From contig JAFMVE010000036.1 in NCBI GenBank assembly GCA_025499705.1, positions 1 through 59,110 on the forward strand: a DNA stretch of 59,110 nucleotides, in the 5' to 3' direction. Made by a program: the position numbers and the translations under genes. Of the stretch, positions 42,129 to 51,196 are shown piece after piece (the stretch's first letter is position 1; every line of letters begins with the position of its first letter). Under the pieces are notes generated by a model. The model had not been told where the DNA came from. It did not search any database and was given only the letters and a program-made list of their open reading frames with translations. This stretch comes from Carboxylicivirga caseinilyticus. Its GTDB lineage: Bacteria; Bacteroidota; Bacteroidia; Bacteroidales; Marinilabiliaceae.

Positions 42129-44252
42129 ATGTTAAGAAAATTATTTTTGGCACTGCTTTTTGTAAGTAGTATTTCAATATATGCACAAATATCGCATGGA
42201 GGTTCTCCTTCTGATATCATACCTGTTAAATCTGTTCAATTAATTGGTGAACCTGCTATTATCGCCTTAAAAGATGAATCAGTTATAGAGAACGGACCAT
42301 TAAGGTATGCCTATCCAATTTATACAGATTATACTCCACTTAATTCGGGTAGCTGGTACGATTTAGGAAATGGTACATTAATATGGCAAATAGCACTAAG
42401 TTCAGATGCTGCCAAAAGCTTAAGTGTCAATTTTAGTCGTTTTAAATTAACAGATGGAGGAAAAGTCTTTATTTATAATAATGACAGATCTTTAATCTTA
42501 GGAAGTTTTACCAGTGATAATAATAAGAAATCAGGAAGATTATCTACTTCACCCGTTCCTGGTGATAAAATCATTGTTGAGTTACAAACACCTCAGAAAA
42601 CTGCTGACAAGCAAGAGCTAGTTATTAGTGAAGTTTATCACGACTTTTTGGGAATAAACGATTATCTGAAAAATAATATTCATTTTGGATTATCTGGTGA
42701 ATGTAATGTGAATGCGACATGTGATGCACGTATCCCAGAGGAAATTAGACGTTCTGTTGTTAAATACATAACCAATGGATTTTTGTGTTCAGGTACTCTT
42801 GTTAATAATACCAATAATGATGGTGAGCCATATTTTCTTACTGCAGCGCATTGTGTTATTAATCAAAGCGAAGCTGAAAATATGGTGTTCTATTTCAATT
42901 TTGAATCACCTTCATGTATAGATTCTATTGCAGGTACTGATCAGCAACAATTAAGTGGAGCAGATTTTATGGCTGGTGTTGAAAATATGGATTTTTCACT
43001 GGTTAGATTATCTTCTCAACCTCCGACATCCTATCGACCATACTGGGCTGGTTGGGATCGTTCAACTTCGATATCAGATGCGGTTTATAGTCTGCATCAT
43101 CCTGAAGGTGATGTAAAAAAAGTATCCTGGTCGGGTGGGGGACCCGAAGCCACCACATTTAGTGCCTTTGGATTTATAACAGATGGTCATTGGTTAATTT
43201 CTGATTGGGTGAGTGGTACAACTGAAGGAGGATCCTCTGGAGCTGGATTATTTACGCAGGATAATAAATTAATTGGTACTCTCTCTGGTGGGTATGCATC
43301 CTGTGCTTATCAGCACGATGATTATTATGCGCGTTTAAATAAGGCTTGGGATACCCAATCTGATCCAGCAATGCAATTAGCATACTGGCTTGATCCTTCC
43401 AATTCAGGTGTGCTTTCAATAGATGGTTTGGATTTTTATAACAACGAAGTAGAAAGAGTCACATTCTCAAATGATGAGTTGACTCCTGTGTTACATTATA
43501 GCAATGAATTTACTGGCCCTTGGTCAGGTACAAACGATAGAGGTTATGATGGTTTTGCTCAGTATTTTTATGATTATAGTTCAGTAACCATTGAAGGAGT
43601 TTATATTGTTCCTGCAATATGCGATTATTCAACCTCTACAAGTATTAATGTGAAAATTTGGAATAGCATTGGTGGAACGCCTTCTGATGTAGTATTTGAG
43701 AAATCAGGAATTACGCTTGCTCAAATGAAACGTCGCGAATACCTGGTTGAATTACCTCAACCAGTACAAATAAATGGGGAGTTTTTTATAGGAATTGAAT
43801 TGAATAATCCTGCCAGTTCTGATACCATTGCCTTGTATAATGTTGAGAAAAACATTGGGAGCTTTACCAAAAACAGAGCTTTTATGCGTGAAAACGGAAG
43901 TTGGAAAGGTTTTGATGAACTTTATCCAACCGGAGAGAAAGGTGCCTTTTGGATTGATTTTCTGGGTTCGAATATGCAGTTATCTACTGAAGTCGACACG
44001 CTACTTGAAACACAGGTTACAGTGAAACCAAATCCCGCCAGGGGAGGATATGTAAATTATGCAACCAACATGGAGCATTTATCAAGTATAGAGTTATATA
44101 CGGTAAATGGTGCCCTGGCTTATGTATATAAAAGAAATGGTGAGAAAAGTGATAAGTTGGCTCTTCCATCTTCCATACAACAAGGGTTGTATATTATGGT
44201 TTTTAATAATTCTGTAAGTTCAATTCCTAAGAAGGTATTGATATTTCCTTAG
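42129..44252 (+). CDS. Secreted trypsin-like serine protease with type IX sorting domain
   Basis: The 707-residue protein has a signal peptide (1-20), a propeptide-like region (20-190), and a trypsin-like catalytic domain (about 200-430). The catalytic residues are H241 in LTAAHC, D288 in NMDFS and S370 in GGSSGAG; the fold resembles lysyl endopeptidases. A beta-sandwich domain (about 455-615) follows, and the C-terminal 75 residues carry a type IX secretion type-A sorting domain (VKPNPARGG, IELYTVNGALAYVY, QQGLYIMVF). It would be secreted or surface-attached. Its stop overlaps that of the convergent DUF4465 gene by 4 bp (44249-44252). Confidence 0.93.
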   Translation: MLRKLFLALLFVSSISIYAQISHGGSPSDIIPVKSVQLIGEPAIIALKDESVIENGPLRYAYPIYTDYTPLNSGSWYDLGNGTLIWQIALSSDAAKSLSVNFSRFKLTDGGKVFIYNNDRSLILGSFTSDNNKKSGRLSTSPVPGDKIIVELQTPQKTADKQELVISEVYHDFLGINDYLKNNIHFGLSGECNVNATCDARIPEEIRRSVVKYITNGFLCSGTLVNNTNNDGEPYFLTAAHCVINQSEAENMVFYFNFESPSCIDSIAGTDQQQLSGADFMAGVENMDFSLVRLSSQPPTSYRPYWAGWDRSTSISDAVYSLHHPEGDVKKVSWSGGGPEATTFSAFGFITDGHWLISDWVSGTTEGGSSGAGLFTQDNKLIGTLSGGYASCAYQHDDYYARLNKAWDTQSDPAMQLAYWLDPSNSGVLSIDGLDFYNNEVERVTFSNDELTPVLHYSNEFTGPWSGTNDRGYDGFAQYFYDYSSVTIEGVYIVPAICDYSTSTSINVKIWNSIGGTPSDVVFEKSGITLAQMKRREYLVELPQPVQINGEFFIGIELNNPASSDTIALYNVEKNIGSFTKNRAFMRENGSWKGFDELYPTGEKGAFWIDFLGSNMQLSTEVDTLLETQVTVKPNPARGGYVNYATNMEHLSSIELYTVNGALAYVYKRNGEKSDKLALPSSIQQGLYIMVFNNSVSSIPKKVLIFP

Positions 44253-45205
44253 TTATTAATTTTTAAATTGTCAAAGCAAAAATATTTTGGCATCGTGTAA
44301 TCAGATGATGTATCCATCGAAGAGGTTAATTGAAAGGATATCGAATAAACATCACCAAGTGGATTAAGATCAACTGTTTTCCATGTTGTTACTATATATC
44401 TTTCTGTTGATTTTGGATACTGATAATCTGCTAGATAAAAGTCAATTGAACTTATAATAGTATTAGATTCATCATATCCGTTAATGGTAAGCAGGTAATA
44501 GTCAATGGTGTCTTTCTTTTCAAAGCCTCCAATCATCGTGCTATAAGCAAGGGTTGTGTTGTTAACTTCCATTGATTTTAGTGAATGAGCTTGACCATCT
44601 GAGAATGTGATTTTATGCAAAATCTCATCGGATTGTTTAAAAACTCCGAAGTTCTCTGACGATTCAGCTCCTGATGTATTATAAACACTAAACTGATTAC
44701 TTAATTTAGTAGAAGTTTTGTCTGTTTTATTGCTAACAGCAAAGCCACTCCAATCAATATTATTTCCGTTATAATTATTACTAAATTGGATATGTTTAAA
44801 AGAAATATAGCCTTCTGTAGAATAATAATAGAAACCACTATCTTCTAAAAATTCATTTTCCTCAAAAGTGCAAAAATCAATTGCGTGTACAGGAATTTTC
44901 ATACTGTCAGAACCTGATGGCGTTGAAACTATGAAGGTAAAGTCATAAGTTCCATAATCATATCCTTTAAATAAAAAGTCTTTTTCTGTTGAAATAGTTT
45001 CACCATTTAATTGCCAGTCGTAAGAAGATGAGATGTCGTATATTATTTTGGGTTCGATGGTGTATGTGCTATCAATATCAACGTCAATACCCTCCTCATC
45101 CATATCAAGATAAATAGTTGGCTCAGGGATGACTTTGTCATCATTAAGACAGGAAGCAATAATAAGACTTAATGCAATAAACGTAGCTATTAAATATACT
45201 CTCAT
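44249..45205 (-). CDS. DUF4465 lipoprotein with a PKD-like domain
   Basis: The 318-residue protein has a lipobox (SLIIASC, Cys 19), a PKD/Ig-like domain (about 30-105; YDWQLNGETIS, GTYDFTFIVSTPSGS) and then a DUF4465 domain (about 115-318) with WSGFAVSNKTD, NQFSVYNTSG, DLNPLGDVYSISFQL and a final YFCFDNLKI. DUF4465 lipoproteins often sit beside TonB-dependent transport loci in Bacteroidota. Here it directly follows the thioredoxin-like gene with no gap (stop at 45206, start at 45205), so translation is coupled. Function is unknown. Confidence 0.9.
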   Translation of the reverse strand: MRVYLIATFIALSLIIASCLNDDKVIPEPTIYLDMDEEGIDVDIDSTYTIEPKIIYDISSSYDWQLNGETISTEKDFLFKGYDYGTYDFTFIVSTPSGSDSMKIPVHAIDFCTFEENEFLEDSGFYYYSTEGYISFKHIQFSNNYNGNNIDWSGFAVSNKTDKTSTKLSNQFSVYNTSGAESSENFGVFKQSDEILHKITFSDGQAHSLKSMEVNNTTLAYSTMIGGFEKKDTIDYYLLTINGYDESNTIISSIDFYLADYQYPKSTERYIVTTWKTVDLNPLGDVYSISFQLTSSMDTSSDYTMPKYFCFDNLKINN

Positions 45206-46609
45206 CTATAAATTATTAAAATGATGATCTAGAAATCCTGGAATTTGTTCAACTCCTAAACGTTTGGCTAAAATCTTCTTATCCTTATCTAGTATATAGA
45301 TTACTGGAGTACTGTAAATATCGTAATTATTTCGGTAGCCACTTTGGTTATATGGATCGTATAAATGAATCCATTCCTCCAATTGGTGTTCTGTAATAAA
45401 ATCAACCCATTCTTCTTTGTTGTTTTGAGTGTAAACAGCTACAATTTTGATTCCTTTATCAGCATATTTTTGCCACACTTCTTCGTACAGTTTAGGTATC
45501 TCTTTTTTACAATGCCCACATTCAGGTTCCCAAAAAACAAGTATAGTAAAAGGAGCTCTAATTTCGCTTAGTCTGAAATGTTGTTCATTATAAGACTGCA
45601 TTTTAAAGTCGGCTGCTACCTTATTCAAAAGCGTTGGTTTAATTTTATCGACTCTTTCTCTAAGTTTTGTCAGAAACTCTTCATCAACCCAGTCGGCTCT
45701 GCCGTTGAGGTAATAGGCATCTGCCATATCAACCATCACAGCGTCCATTCCCATTGTTTTACTTTCGTTTGCCCAGTTAAATAAATATTGAATAAGGTAT
45801 TTCTCCATTTCAGGATTACCTTCAGCTGCAGCAATCATTTTATGACAACCAATCATGATTGTATCCGGAATGACCAAAACCTGAGATAAATATCTGTCGA
45901 TTTTTTCAGTAAAATAAGGCGTGCGAAGTAGACGAGAGTCAGACAGATCCAGGTTGTCAAAGTAATGAGCTTTGTAGTAATTAAATCGCATTCGTTGCAC
46001 TTCCTGTTCCGGATTTGCACTTCCTGCAGGCGCTTCCATCTCGGGTACATCAATTTCTTGTATTCCCTTTAAGAATAAAGCTAAAAAGGTATTAGGATTA
46101 TTTTGGATGGTTTTTATGGCTTTTTGTTTTACTTCATCTCCAAAACCTTGCAATTTACTGGATAAATCTTTTTTCTCACCTTCGTCTGTTGTTTCCTTAA
46201 GTTTATCCTGAATACTTTTGGCTTCAAGCTGCTTATTTCGGAGAAATTTTTGATAATCTAAAAAGTTTACACTCTCATCAGATCCTTTAATTTCCAGATT
46301 TGCTAACAGATCATCAGTAGATGTTTTGATTGAAAAAGTTTGATCCTCACCAATTAAGACATCAAAATATTGGTCACTGTTTAAATATACTATGTAAACA
46401 CCTTGTTTAATGGGTTCTTTTTTATCAATTAAAAACCTCCCCGATGAATTAGCTGGAATAGTATCTTCAACAAACATTTGTTTGTTGAAATAATACCCCA
46501 GAATGATAGTGTCTTTATTAAATTCATTTATTTGAATATCAATTTTGCAAGATTGACTGTATGTGTATGAACTTATTATTAGTGTGAATAGCAGTAATAT
46601 ATTTCTCAT
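45206..46609 (-). CDS. TlpA-like thioredoxin-fold protein with DUF4369/DUF5106-type N-terminus
   Basis: The 467-residue exported protein has a signal peptide (1-18), an N-terminal beta domain (about 20-120; GYYFNKQMFVEDTIPANSSGRF), a long helical middle and a C-terminal TlpA/ResA-like thioredoxin domain (about 340-467) with redox motif CGHC at 364-367 (FWEPECGHCKKEIP) and the cis-Pro in YSTPVIYI. It should act as a periplasmic disulfide reductase. The N-terminal domains match the DUF4369/DUF5106 layout of Bacteroidota proteins. The gene is 41 bp after the glycosyltransferase gene and is coupled to the DUF4465 gene. Confidence 0.92.
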   Translation of the reverse strand: MRNILLLFTLIISSYTYSQSCKIDIQINEFNKDTIILGYYFNKQMFVEDTIPANSSGRFLIDKKEPIKQGVYIVYLNSDQYFDVLIGEDQTFSIKTSTDDLLANLEIKGSDESVNFLDYQKFLRNKQLEAKSIQDKLKETTDEGEKKDLSSKLQGFGDEVKQKAIKTIQNNPNTFLALFLKGIQEIDVPEMEAPAGSANPEQEVQRMRFNYYKAHYFDNLDLSDSRLLRTPYFTEKIDRYLSQVLVIPDTIMIGCHKMIAAAEGNPEMEKYLIQYLFNWANESKTMGMDAVMVDMADAYYLNGRADWVDEEFLTKLRERVDKIKPTLLNKVAADFKMQSYNEQHFRLSEIRAPFTILVFWEPECGHCKKEIPKLYEEVWQKYADKGIKIVAVYTQNNKEEWVDFITEHQLEEWIHLYDPYNQSGYRNNYDIYSTPVIYILDKDKKILAKRLGVEQIPGFLDHHFNNL

Positions 46610-46650
46610 CTTAATATTTGTAAAGAAGATATTGGTTAATAATTATGCTG

Positions 46651-47544
46651 TTATTTTAATCTGTTTACCAAATATCCTAATTTATAAAAGTCATATAAAA
46701 AGAGATTTGGATTATGTTTCTTTAATTGAATGATGATTCTTGGTTTTGTAATTTTAAAAATAACTGAAATAAGTGATTTTAGTTTTAATGCTTCAATTAA
46801 TTTAAAAATTCTTAAGACTTTAATTCGTTTAAACATCAGACTATCATTTGAATGATAATTCTTTAAAAGTATTAAGGTCTCAAGTCGTTGCTCTGATTTT
46901 GTTATAAACTCATCGTTATTTTCCAATCCCAGATGAATGACTGCGTTGTCGATGTGCTCAATTACTATTTTGTTTCTTTCAAGTTCAATGCCAAACATTG
47001 TGTCTTCATGTCCCGATCGTTCAATCTTATCATTGAATTTTACAATATTGAATATTGCTCTTTTTATCAGAAAATTGTTAGACATGAAGCTTTTATTAGG
47101 TACTTTATTTCGCTGTAGTGCAGAAAAGTCTTCACGATATCGACCAACCTTCCAGCGCAATGATAAATCTGGATCGGGTAAACTGGAAGGATGAATTCGT
47201 CCTCCACAAATAATTGAATAATCAGTTTCAAAGAAATATTTATACTTATTTAAGTAGTCATCTGGTATTCCTGAATCACTATCAATGAATAAAAGATTAT
47301 CAAATCTGGCTTTATGAGCTAATTCATTTCTTATAGCGGCACTACCCAGATTCTTTTTCAGTTCAACATAGTTTACCGATTGTAGATCTGCCAGAGAGCG
47401 ATTCTTTACTTTGAAGATATCCAGGGAACCATCATCGAAGATGCATATCTCAACTTCAATATTTTCTTTGTTTGCCTGATCAATTAACCTTATTACTAAA
47501 GTTCTAACATCGACATTATAAACAGGAATACAAATTGAAAGCAT
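46651..47544 (-). CDS. Family 2 glycosyltransferase
   Basis: The 297-residue protein has a GT-A fold. LSICIPVYNVDVRTL opens the nucleotide-binding region, IFDDGSLD follows, and the metal-binding LLFIDSDSGIP (DxD-like) is at about residues 90-100. NKSFMSNNFLIKRAIF and ERSGHEDTMFGIELE suit an acceptor/catalytic ED motif. No membrane anchor is seen. It would transfer a sugar to a surface glycan or lipid. It lies 2 bp after pepP and 41 bp before the thioredoxin-like gene, an uncommon operon partner for aminopeptidase P. Confidence 0.9.
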   Translation of the reverse strand: MLSICIPVYNVDVRTLVIRLIDQANKENIEVEICIFDDGSLDIFKVKNRSLADLQSVNYVELKKNLGSAAIRNELAHKARFDNLLFIDSDSGIPDDYLNKYKYFFETDYSIICGGRIHPSSLPDPDLSLRWKVGRYREDFSALQRNKVPNKSFMSNNFLIKRAIFNIVKFNDKIERSGHEDTMFGIELERNKIVIEHIDNAVIHLGLENNDEFITKSEQRLETLILLKNYHSNDSLMFKRIKVLRIFKLIEALKLKSLISVIFKITKPRIIIQLKKHNPNLFLYDFYKLGYLVNRLK

Positions 47545-47546
47545 GT

Positions 47547-49325
47547 CTATATTTCCTTAGTCTTTTCGATTAACCAATTTTTGTCTGATTCACTAAGGTA
47601 TTCTGATAATGCTTCACGTACATTTTTGTGATAGTTATTAAGCCATGCTTTTTCAGAAATAGTCAATAGTTCTGTATCAATAGCATTAAGGTCAATAGGG
47701 CAAAGAGTTAAGGTTTCAAACTTAAGGAATTCACCAAACTCAGTTGTTTGATCCGGTACACAAAGTATCAGGTTTTCAATTCTTATTCCATATTTGCCGG
47801 TTCGGTATAGTCCTGGTTCATTTGATGTTACCATTCCTTCTTCAATGATTATTCCATTGTCTTGCGGACGGATGCTTTGTGGCCCTTCATGAACATTCAA
47901 GAAATGACCAACACCATGACCTGTTCCATGTCCGTAATTCAATCCACCTGTCCATAAAGCCTGGCGAGCTAATATATCAAGATGCACTCCTCTGGTACCT
48001 TTAGGAAAAACAGCCTGATCTAATGCGATGTGTCCTTTTAAAACTAAAGTAAAATCTTTTTTCTCCTGGTCATTTAGAGGACCTAATGCTATAGTACGTG
48101 TAATATCTGTAGTTCCTTCAAGATATTGACCTCCTGAATCAACCAGATAAAAGCCTCTTGGTTCAATTTTTGAAGCTGTTGTTTTGTCAACTGAATAATG
48201 AACAATGGCTCCGTTGGCAGCATAACCACTAATGGTCGTAAATGAATCACCCATGTAGTTTTCCTGCATTGATCTGAATGAACTAAGTTTCTGAGCAACT
48301 TTATATTCATCCAAGTCTTCATCTCCAACTGCATTTTCTAGCCAATGTAAGAATTGAACCATCGCAACTCCATCTTTTTTCATTGCTTTTTTGATATTCT
48401 CAATTTCTACACTGTTTCTGCGCGATTTTAATTGAGTTATCAAACTGGCTTGTTCAATTTTGGCAGCTTGCGAAGGCAGATGACTAAAAATGGAACTATT
48501 GGCACGGTCCGGGTCAATAAGTATAATACTATCCTGTAGCATGTCTTTTATAAATTCATAAAAGTCACTGTATAAGTATACTTTAATATCTTCCTGAGCC
48601 AGCTGTTTGCCAATATTAGAGGTTAATTTGTGCGGATCAATGAATAGGTTAACCTGATTTTCGGTAATGATTAAGTAGGAATGAAAAACCGGGTTGTATG
48701 CAACATCTTTACCACGGAAATTTAGAGCCCAGGCAATTTCATCCAAAGAGGCAATAACATAGTGAGTTGCCCCTTTTTCTAACATCATTCTGCGTATTAA
48801 CTCAATTTTTTCTTTTCGGCTAAGTCCACAGTATTTTGTTTCTAATTCATAAATACCATCTTCTGGAATGGGTGGTCTGGCTTCCCAAACATCTTCTTCA
48901 AGGTATACTTTCCCGTCTATGCGAATATCAACTTTTTTGAGTGTTTTGGCTAAATCTCGATAGGCATTAACAGTTATTGTTTTGCCATTAATACCAACAA
49001 TACAACCAGGGTGAAGATTAACTGTCAGCCATTCTTTATAATCAGGTGTGTCTGATTCACCCATTCGATACAAATCGATTCCAGAATCTATCAACTGTTG
49101 TTCGGCTTGTAAGAAATATCGTGAATCAGTCCATAAACCGGCTTGTTCCTGACTTACAACCAAGGTTCCTGCCGAACCGGTAAAACCCGATAACCATTCA
49201 CGAAATTTCCAGTGGTCAGCCAGATACTCGCTTAAGTGCGGGTCGCTACTGGTTACAATATAAGCATCTACTCCAATGGTAGCCATGAAATTTCTTAACT
49301 TGAATAAGTGATCGGCAGCTGACAT
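47547..49325 (-). CDS. pepP: Aminopeptidase P family Xaa-Pro aminopeptidase
   Basis: The 592-residue M24B metallopeptidase has creatinase-type N-terminal domains (1-310) and the catalytic pita-bread domain (310-530). The metal ligands are D396, D407, H470, E503 and E517 (LVDSGGQYLEGTTD, GTGHGVGH, TSNEPGLY, RIENL). It removes N-terminal residues next to proline. The long three-domain form resembles eukaryotic-type aminopeptidase P rather than the shorter E. coli PepP. No signal peptide is present. It starts 1 bp after the preceding adhesin-like gene and is translationally coupled to the glycosyltransferase gene. Confidence 0.94.
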   Translation of the reverse strand: MSAADHLFKLRNFMATIGVDAYIVTSSDPHLSEYLADHWKFREWLSGFTGSAGTLVVSQEQAGLWTDSRYFLQAEQQLIDSGIDLYRMGESDTPDYKEWLTVNLHPGCIVGINGKTITVNAYRDLAKTLKKVDIRIDGKVYLEEDVWEARPPIPEDGIYELETKYCGLSRKEKIELIRRMMLEKGATHYVIASLDEIAWALNFRGKDVAYNPVFHSYLIITENQVNLFIDPHKLTSNIGKQLAQEDIKVYLYSDFYEFIKDMLQDSIILIDPDRANSSIFSHLPSQAAKIEQASLITQLKSRRNSVEIENIKKAMKKDGVAMVQFLHWLENAVGDEDLDEYKVAQKLSSFRSMQENYMGDSFTTISGYAANGAIVHYSVDKTTASKIEPRGFYLVDSGGQYLEGTTDITRTIALGPLNDQEKKDFTLVLKGHIALDQAVFPKGTRGVHLDILARQALWTGGLNYGHGTGHGVGHFLNVHEGPQSIRPQDNGIIIEEGMVTSNEPGLYRTGKYGIRIENLILCVPDQTTEFGEFLKFETLTLCPIDLNAIDTELLTISEKAWLNNYHKNVREALSEYLSESDKNWLIEKTKEI

Positions 49326-49326
49326 A

Positions 49327-50394
49327 TTAGTATGTTTTTATTGTTAAATCAGAATTTTTATTGAAAAGTATAAGTTGGCCAGTGGTTATATTATCAGAAT
49401 TAATAATACCTGAAAACGACTGTTTGGTGCCTTCTTTTAGTATTTGCAATTTGTTTTTGTCGGGATGATTTATTGTACCATTAGTAACCTCACCATTAAT
49501 TACGTATGAATAATTGACTGGTAAAGAAAGAATGGTGTTTGCCATTTGGTTGGAGATGGATAATTGCGAAAGAAGTGCCCCAGAATTAACCATCAGTTGA
49601 CCTCTGTCAATTTCAAAAAAACCATAGTTATTGAGTTTTTTGCAGTTAACAATTAATTGCTTACCTGTTACCTTTAAACTGTCACTCTGGTTAACGTTAA
49701 TTCTATCGGTATTAGAATTTAAACTGATACTTTTTGCATCGTCAATTTTAAAAAGGGAATATTCACTTTTAAAATTCATCTGCATCATTTTATCTGCAGT
49801 AATGGTGCAGTTATTTAGTTTTCCATCAATTGCATTACACGATTCAAATTTAGCCTCTACAAAATTCAGGTTAAAAGTATGTGCAAGTTTATTGTTGGAA
49901 TTTATCAGATGCATATTGCCATAATCCTGTTGTAAATTAATTTTGCCATCAATATTCTGAATTAACACATCACCCAGGTTATTGCTTATCTGAAGCATCA
50001 TTTTTTTAGGTAAACTAATGTTGTAATCAATACTGAAAGGAAAATTTGAAAAAAACTCATCATCAAACTGTGTGCGGAAAATAAGCATGCCTGATCTGTC
50101 GGCTCTTTCAATGGATATAAAGCGCAATACTTCCTCTGCAGAGTTACTACCAGGAGCCTGAACATTTATCAAAGTTTGAACTTCAATTGTATCTCGATCC
50201 CATCCATTAATGGTTATATTGCCGTGTTGGTTGGTTATCTTTAAGGTTGTGTAATGGCCTGCGTCAAACTCAAGTATTTCTCTAATGCCATAACCATCAC
50301 CTGTTTTTGCATAATCCTGTGCAGTAACTTTAAAGCTACAAAAAAGTGCAGTAACTATAAGACTAAATAATATTTTATGAAGTTGATTCATCAT
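49327..50394 (-). CDS. Secreted DUF4097-like beta-helix protein
   Basis: The protein has about 355 residues with a signal peptide (MMNQLHKILFSLIVTALF and SFKVTAQ) and a body of short repeated beta strands such as LKITNQHGNITINGWDRDTIEV, LPKKMMLQISNNLGDVLIQNI and INLQQDYGNMHLIN. These resemble the DUF4097/adhesin-type right-handed beta-helix proteins of Bacteroidota. The longest frame starts with TTG at 50403; the ATG at 50394 is preferred. It is probably periplasmic or surface-bound with unknown function. It leads a tight operon of five genes whose gaps are 1, 2, 41 and 0 bp. Confidence 0.8.
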   Translation of the reverse strand: MMNQLHKILFSLIVTALFCSFKVTAQDYAKTGDGYGIREILEFDAGHYTTLKITNQHGNITINGWDRDTIEVQTLINVQAPGSNSAEEVLRFISIERADRSGMLIFRTQFDDEFFSNFPFSIDYNISLPKKMMLQISNNLGDVLIQNIDGKINLQQDYGNMHLINSNNKLAHTFNLNFVEAKFESCNAIDGKLNNCTITADKMMQMNFKSEYSLFKIDDAKSISLNSNTDRINVNQSDSLKVTGKQLIVNCKKLNNYGFFEIDRGQLMVNSGALLSQLSISNQMANTILSLPVNYSYVINGEVTNGTINHPDKNKLQILKEGTKQSFSGIINSDNITTGQLILFNKNSDLTIKTY

Positions 50395-50403
50395 ATCTTT
50401 CAA

Positions 50404-50713
50404 TGTTCAGATGGCTAATTTAAGCAAAATAACAAGGCTTTTAAAATGCGTTCTGCTTAACTTTATTCTTTGGTCTTGGAAGAAATGGTAGGATTTAAAA
50501 ATGATTGTTGAATAAGCCTCTTATTTCTAATTGTTACTCATACTTAATTAATGTTGTTTGTTAAAAAGTGAATTATTTTATTGAAAGACTTTATTGTATT
50601 ATGCAAGTATGTCATGTTTACACTGTAGTTTGAACTTAACTAATAGTTTGTGAGATGAATGGATCTTTACTATGAGACATTAAAAATAAACTTATCTTTG
50701 TTGCCTGTAATAA
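50404..50713. promoter_or_regulatory. 310-bp divergent promoter region with a -7 box at 50693-50700
   Basis: TATCTTTG at 50693-50700 matches TAnnTTTG and lies 13 bp upstream of the plus-strand start, giving an almost leaderless message. The region should also carry the minus-strand operon promoter, which I could not pinpoint. I looked for a cobalamin riboswitch B12 box because a BtuB-like receptor follows, and saw none. Confidence 0.5.
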
Positions 50714-51196
50714 ATGAGTCAACAAAAGAAACATATCGTCCCAACCAGACTTCGCTTCAGCCAATGGAGTCGGAAGAACTGGGCAGTCTTTCATAGCCTG
50801 GGAAGAGAGGTTTCAATTGGTCATATCGATGTGCCTGTTATTGGTCAGGCTCTACGTAAAAGCTCTTCGTCTGGAGCTATCCTTTTAAATGAATATGCTC
50901 TGGATGTTGATTTTGAAAGTGATCTGGAGGAAGATTTGATTTTGCCTGCGTTAGTTAGTTTGTTAACTGTTTTTTTATTTTCAGTATTAGCTGTTGATCT
51001 ACCGTCCCTTTGTGGGGAAATATCATTAGAACATATATTATTTTTTAACCTGTCTTTAACAGTGTTAAGTATGAATTTATCTGCTTCGGTATGGAAGCGG
51101 AAAGATATTCTATTGTCTATTATTTACCATTCTATATTATATCTATTTAATTATGAAAAGAAAAGTAATGTTTTCGCAAAACGTCATTTCATTTAA
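50714..51196 (+). CDS. Small membrane protein with an extended-signal-like N-terminal motif
   Basis: The 160-residue protein starts with RFSQWSRKNWAVFHSLG (14-30) followed by REVSIG (31-36), then an acidic linker (YALDVDFESDLEEDL, about 61-75) and two or three hydrophobic segments at about 76-95, 107-125 and 132-145. The N-terminal motif is closely similar to one in the downstream receptor, at almost the same position. Proteins of this kind sit upstream of B12-type TonB receptors in Bacteroidota as I recall them. It overlaps the receptor gene by 44 bp. Its function is unknown; a role in receptor export or assembly is plausible. Confidence 0.62.
   Translation: MSQQKKHIVPTRLRFSQWSRKNWAVFHSLGREVSIGHIDVPVIGQALRKSSSSGAILLNEYALDVDFESDLEEDLILPALVSLLTVFLFSVLAVDLPSLCGEISLEHILFFNLSLTVLSMNLSASVWKRKDILLSIIYHSILYLFNYEKKSNVFAKRHFI

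Noticed and set aside
50404-50713. Cobalamin riboswitch upstream of the BtuB-like receptor
   Set aside because: No B12-box or matching stem was found, and a -7 box lies only 13 bp before the start codon, leaving no room for a leader.
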